From Roseomonas fluvialis (lineage in GTDB: Bacteria > Pseudomonadota > Alphaproteobacteria > Acetobacterales > Acetobacteraceae), in contig NZ_AP025637.1 in assembly GCF_022846615.1 (NCBI RefSeq), forward strand, positions 434,001 through 498,000: a stretch of 64,000 nt of DNA, read 5' to 3'. The notes below the pieces were generated by a model that saw nothing but the letters and a program-made list of their open reading frames with translations, was not told the origin of the DNA and ran no database searches. Positions 62,266 through 64,000 of this stretch are shown piece by piece (within the stretch, counting starts at the first letter, position 1; each line of letters begins with the position of its first letter). The translations under genes were made by a program, and so were the position numbers.

Positions 62266-62310
62266 CCTACAACCGGCCCCGCGTGGGCCCGCGAAGCAGG
62301 ACGAAGACGC

Positions 62311-62520
62311 ATGTCCGAGACATCGCCCCAAGGGACTACGGTCGGCGGCGCCGTCGACCCCAGGCTGCTGGAGATCCTGGTCTGCCCGGTCACCAAGGGG
62401 CCGCTGCGCTACGACCGTGACGCGGGCGAACTGGTCAGCGAGCGCGCCGGCCTGGCCTATCCGATCCGCGACGGCATCCCGATCATGCTGCCGGACGAGG
62501 CGCGCAAGATCGACGGCTGA
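62311..62520 (+). CDS. Trm112 family protein
   Basis: A 69-residue protein. Marks: [20 protein letters not shown] near 17-36 and [19 protein letters not shown] near 48-66. It has a short Cys-poor version of the Trm112 beta-sheet fold: one Cys (VCP) remains of the usual zinc pairs, as common in proteobacteria. In other organisms Trm112 stabilises methyltransferases. The start follows AGGACGAAGACGC. Confidence 0.92.
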   Translation: MSETSPQGTTVGGAVDPRLLEILVCPVTKGPLRYDRDAGELVSERAGLAYPIRDGIPIMLPDEARKIDG

Positions 62521-62524
62521 GCGC

Positions 62525-62893
62525 ATGTCCGCCGCGCCCACCGAGATCCGCCTCAGGCGCGCCGAGCAGGCCCTGGAGGTCGCCTTCCCCGATGGTGCGC
62601 GGTACCGGCTGCCGGCGGAATACCTGCGCGTCGAGAGCCCGAGCGCCGAGGTGCAGGGCCATGGTCCAGGGCAGAAGGTGATCGTCGCCGGGCGGCGGCA
62701 TGTCGGCATCCTGCGCGTGGAACCGGTCGGCAACTACGCGGTGCGCATCGTCTTCGACGACCTGCACGACACCGGCATCTACGCATGGGCCTATCTGCGG
62801 ACTCTGGGCGTCGAGCAGGAGGCGCGCTGGTCCACGTATCTCGCTGAACTCGGCGCGCGCGGCCTCTCGCGCGAGCCGCCGCGGCGGGCATGA
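62525..62893 (+). CDS. DUF971-domain protein
   Basis: A 122-residue protein with the DUF971 fold, also found at the N terminus of gamma-butyrobetaine hydroxylases and in Mrp/ApbC tails. PTEIRLRRAEQALEVAFPDG and YRLPAEYLRVESPSAEVQGH begin it, and HVGILRVEPVGNYAVRIVFD and HDTGIYAWAYLRTLG are the central signature. Begins 4 bp after the Trm112 stop. Proposed to bind iron-sulfur or metal partners in related proteins; no activity is proven. Confidence 0.9.
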   Translation: MSAAPTEIRLRRAEQALEVAFPDGARYRLPAEYLRVESPSAEVQGHGPGQKVIVAGRRHVGILRVEPVGNYAVRIVFDDLHDTGIYAWAYLRTLGVEQEARWSTYLAELGARGLSREPPRRA

Positions 62894-62935
62894 GAATGCC
62901 TGTCGTGCCCGCCCGTGCCGCGGCATCATCGCGCC

Positions 62936-63346
62936 ATGGATGACGTGATTCCACGCGGTGGTGGCCGCGGCGAAAGGCCGGCGGCTCGCAACGTGCTGGG
63001 CGGCGTGCTGCTGCCGTGTTCGGTCGCGCCGCTGACCGGCTTCTTCCGCGATGGCTGCTGCAACACCGGGCCGCAGGACCACGGCCTGCACGTGGTCTGC
63101 GCCGAGGTCACCGCGGCGTTCCTGGCCTTCAGCCAGGCGGCCGGCAACGATCTTTCCACGCCACGGCCCGAATATGGCTTCGCCGGTCTGCAGCCCGGCG
63201 ACCGCTGGTGCCTGTGCGCCGCGCGCTGGGAGGAAGCGCGCCGCGCCGGCGCCGCGCCGCCAGTGCTGCTCGAGGCGACGCACGAGGCGGCGCTGCGGGT
63301 GACGACGCGCGCGCATCTGGAAGCGCACGCGATCGACCTGGACTGA
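62936..63346 (+). CDS. DUF2237 family protein
   Basis: A 136-residue protein of the DUF2237 family. ARNVLGGVLLPCSVAPLTGF is residues 17-36, and FFRDGCCNTGPQDHGLHVVC and AEVTAAFLAFSQAAGNDLST continue it; RPEYGFAGLQPGDRWCLCAA is the C-terminal half. Several conserved Cys and His may bind a metal. No function is established. The Met at 62936 is used because homology starts shortly after it. Confidence 0.9.
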   Translation: MDDVIPRGGGRGERPAARNVLGGVLLPCSVAPLTGFFRDGCCNTGPQDHGLHVVCAEVTAAFLAFSQAAGNDLSTPRPEYGFAGLQPGDRWCLCAARWEEARRAGAAPPVLLEATHEAALRVTTRAHLEAHAIDLD

Positions 63347-63518
63347 CCCCGGGGCCCACGCCGGTGGTGGCAGGCGTCCGGACCATACGCGTCAGCACGG
63401 TCTCCCCATCGGCAGGCTCGCCTATCGGCAGGAACCCACGGCACCGGTCGAAGCGGGGCGCACAGATCCGGCTTGCCGATGGCATGTGCCGCGCAAGTCG
63501 AAGCACGCGGCGCGCATG

Positions 63519-64000
63519 CTATCCCTCCAGGCGGGACACGAGGTCCAGGAAGCCGCGCGCGCTGGCGCGGGCGATGCTGCCCGTGGCGCGCGGCAGGCCA
63601 GCCCGCGCTGCCTCGCGTACGTCGCTCGGCGTCGCATCGTAGCGTCGACGGAAGGCGCGGCTGAACACAGAGGGTTCGAAGAAGCCCACCGACTCGGCGA
63701 TCTCCCGGACGGAACGCCGCTCCCGCGTGTCCTCGAGCAGCCGCCGCGCCTGCGCCAGGCGTTCCGCCTGGATGGTCGCGTAGACGCCGTTCGAACAACC
63801 GATAGAGCGCGCTGCGCGACAGCCCCGCCTCCCGGCACAGCCGCGCGGGCGTGAGGGTGGCCGAGCCCAACCGCGCGCGGATCATGGCGCGTAGCCTTGC
63901 GCGCAAGACGACCTCGGCATGCGGGCGGGCGGCGGCCAGGGTGTCGGGACTTTGCACCAGTGCTGCGCGGAGCAGTGCCAGTGTCGCGTCGCGCAGGCCG
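63519..64000 (-). pseudogene. AraC-family regulator, frameshifted, 5' end outside window
   Basis: Entering from the right edge, the minus strand encodes RARLRAMIRARLGSATLTPA, then CREAGLSRSALYRLFE, the first part of an AraC helix-turn-helix domain. Near 63795 the frame shifts: NGVYATIQAERLAQARRLLE, then VREIAESVGFFEPSVFSRAF and RRYDATPSDVREAARAG in another frame to a TAG at 63521-63519. The whole domain is thus present but broken by an indel. Either a fresh pseudogene or a sequencing error. Confidence 0.7.

Overview
The window is 64 kb of very GC-rich DNA whose genes resemble those of an alphaproteobacterium of the Acetobacteraceae/Roseomonas-Azospirillum kind. This rests on protein family content (many Bug/TctC-type periplasmic binding proteins, luciferase-like FMN monooxygenases, COG3576 and DUF1348 proteins, a CopG/RHH-PHB depolymerase neighbourhood) and on GTG/TTG starts with 4-bp gene overlaps. 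No species can be named from the sequence alone.

Layout. (1) 0-13.3 kb is a loosely packed, partly decayed accessory region. It holds the C-terminal part of a TPR/ATPase regulator, an oligopeptide-type binding protein, an amidase, an Asp/Glu-racemase-like enzyme, a DHPH-type flavin hydroxylase remnant fused to the tail of a Bug protein, a frameshifted DUF429-like gene, a lipoprotein and a polytopic membrane protein of unknown function. (2) 13.8-19.8 kb contains two look-alike modules, each a LysR gene divergent from a carboxymuconolactone-decarboxylase-family gene, each with a palindrome abutting the LysR start codon. (3) 19.8-24.9 kb is a minus-strand operon: patatin, 3-hydroxybutyrate dehydrogenase, two micro-membrane proteins, a ferric-reductase/Rieske fusion, a membrane-anchored CxxxC...CxxxC protein, another micro-membrane protein and an SDR. 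(4) 25-29.6 kb holds an AraC regulator, a PHB-depolymerase-type esterase, a ribbon-helix-helix regulator and at least two dead serine-recombinase fragments.

(5) 29.8-58.8 kb is bracketed by a 47-bp direct repeat (one mismatch) made of the 3' half of a tRNA-Gly(GCC) gene. The intact tRNA lies at the right end and the truncated copy at the left end, beside a tyrosine integrase. Between them lies an almost complete sulfur-scavenging programme: APS/PAPS reductase, sulfite reductase, precorrin-2 dehydrogenase, CobA, cysteine synthase, O-acetylhomoserine sulfhydrylase, sulfate ABC transporter (SBP, CysT, CysW, CysA), two luciferase-like monooxygenases, an acyl-CoA-dehydrogenase-like flavoenzyme, TauD- and CmcJ-type dioxygenases, an Rrf2 regulator and four Bug proteins. 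Its right edge (56.7-58.7 kb) has no convincing gene but carries three 16-bp iterons and three DnaA-box sequences, suggesting a plasmid-like origin. (6) 58.9-63.4 kb looks like core chromosome (Bug protein, YbaK, thioredoxin/TPR, LON-domain, Trm112, DUF971, DUF2237), followed by a frameshifted AraC gene running off the window.

How the genes may work together (inference): in the island, monooxygenases would release sulfite from organosulfur compounds; the sulfate importer and APS/PAPS reductase would supply sulfite from sulfate. The siroheme enzymes (CobA, precorrin-2 dehydrogenase) equip sulfite reductase, and CysK/MetY fix the sulfide, with the Rrf2 protein as likely cysteine-responsive regulator. 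No ATP sulfurylase or APS kinase is seen in the window. The most promising undescribed systems are the tRNA-bounded sulfur island with its origin-like edge, the Rieske/ferric-reductase operon with micro-membrane proteins, and the TauD operon with three micro-proteins.
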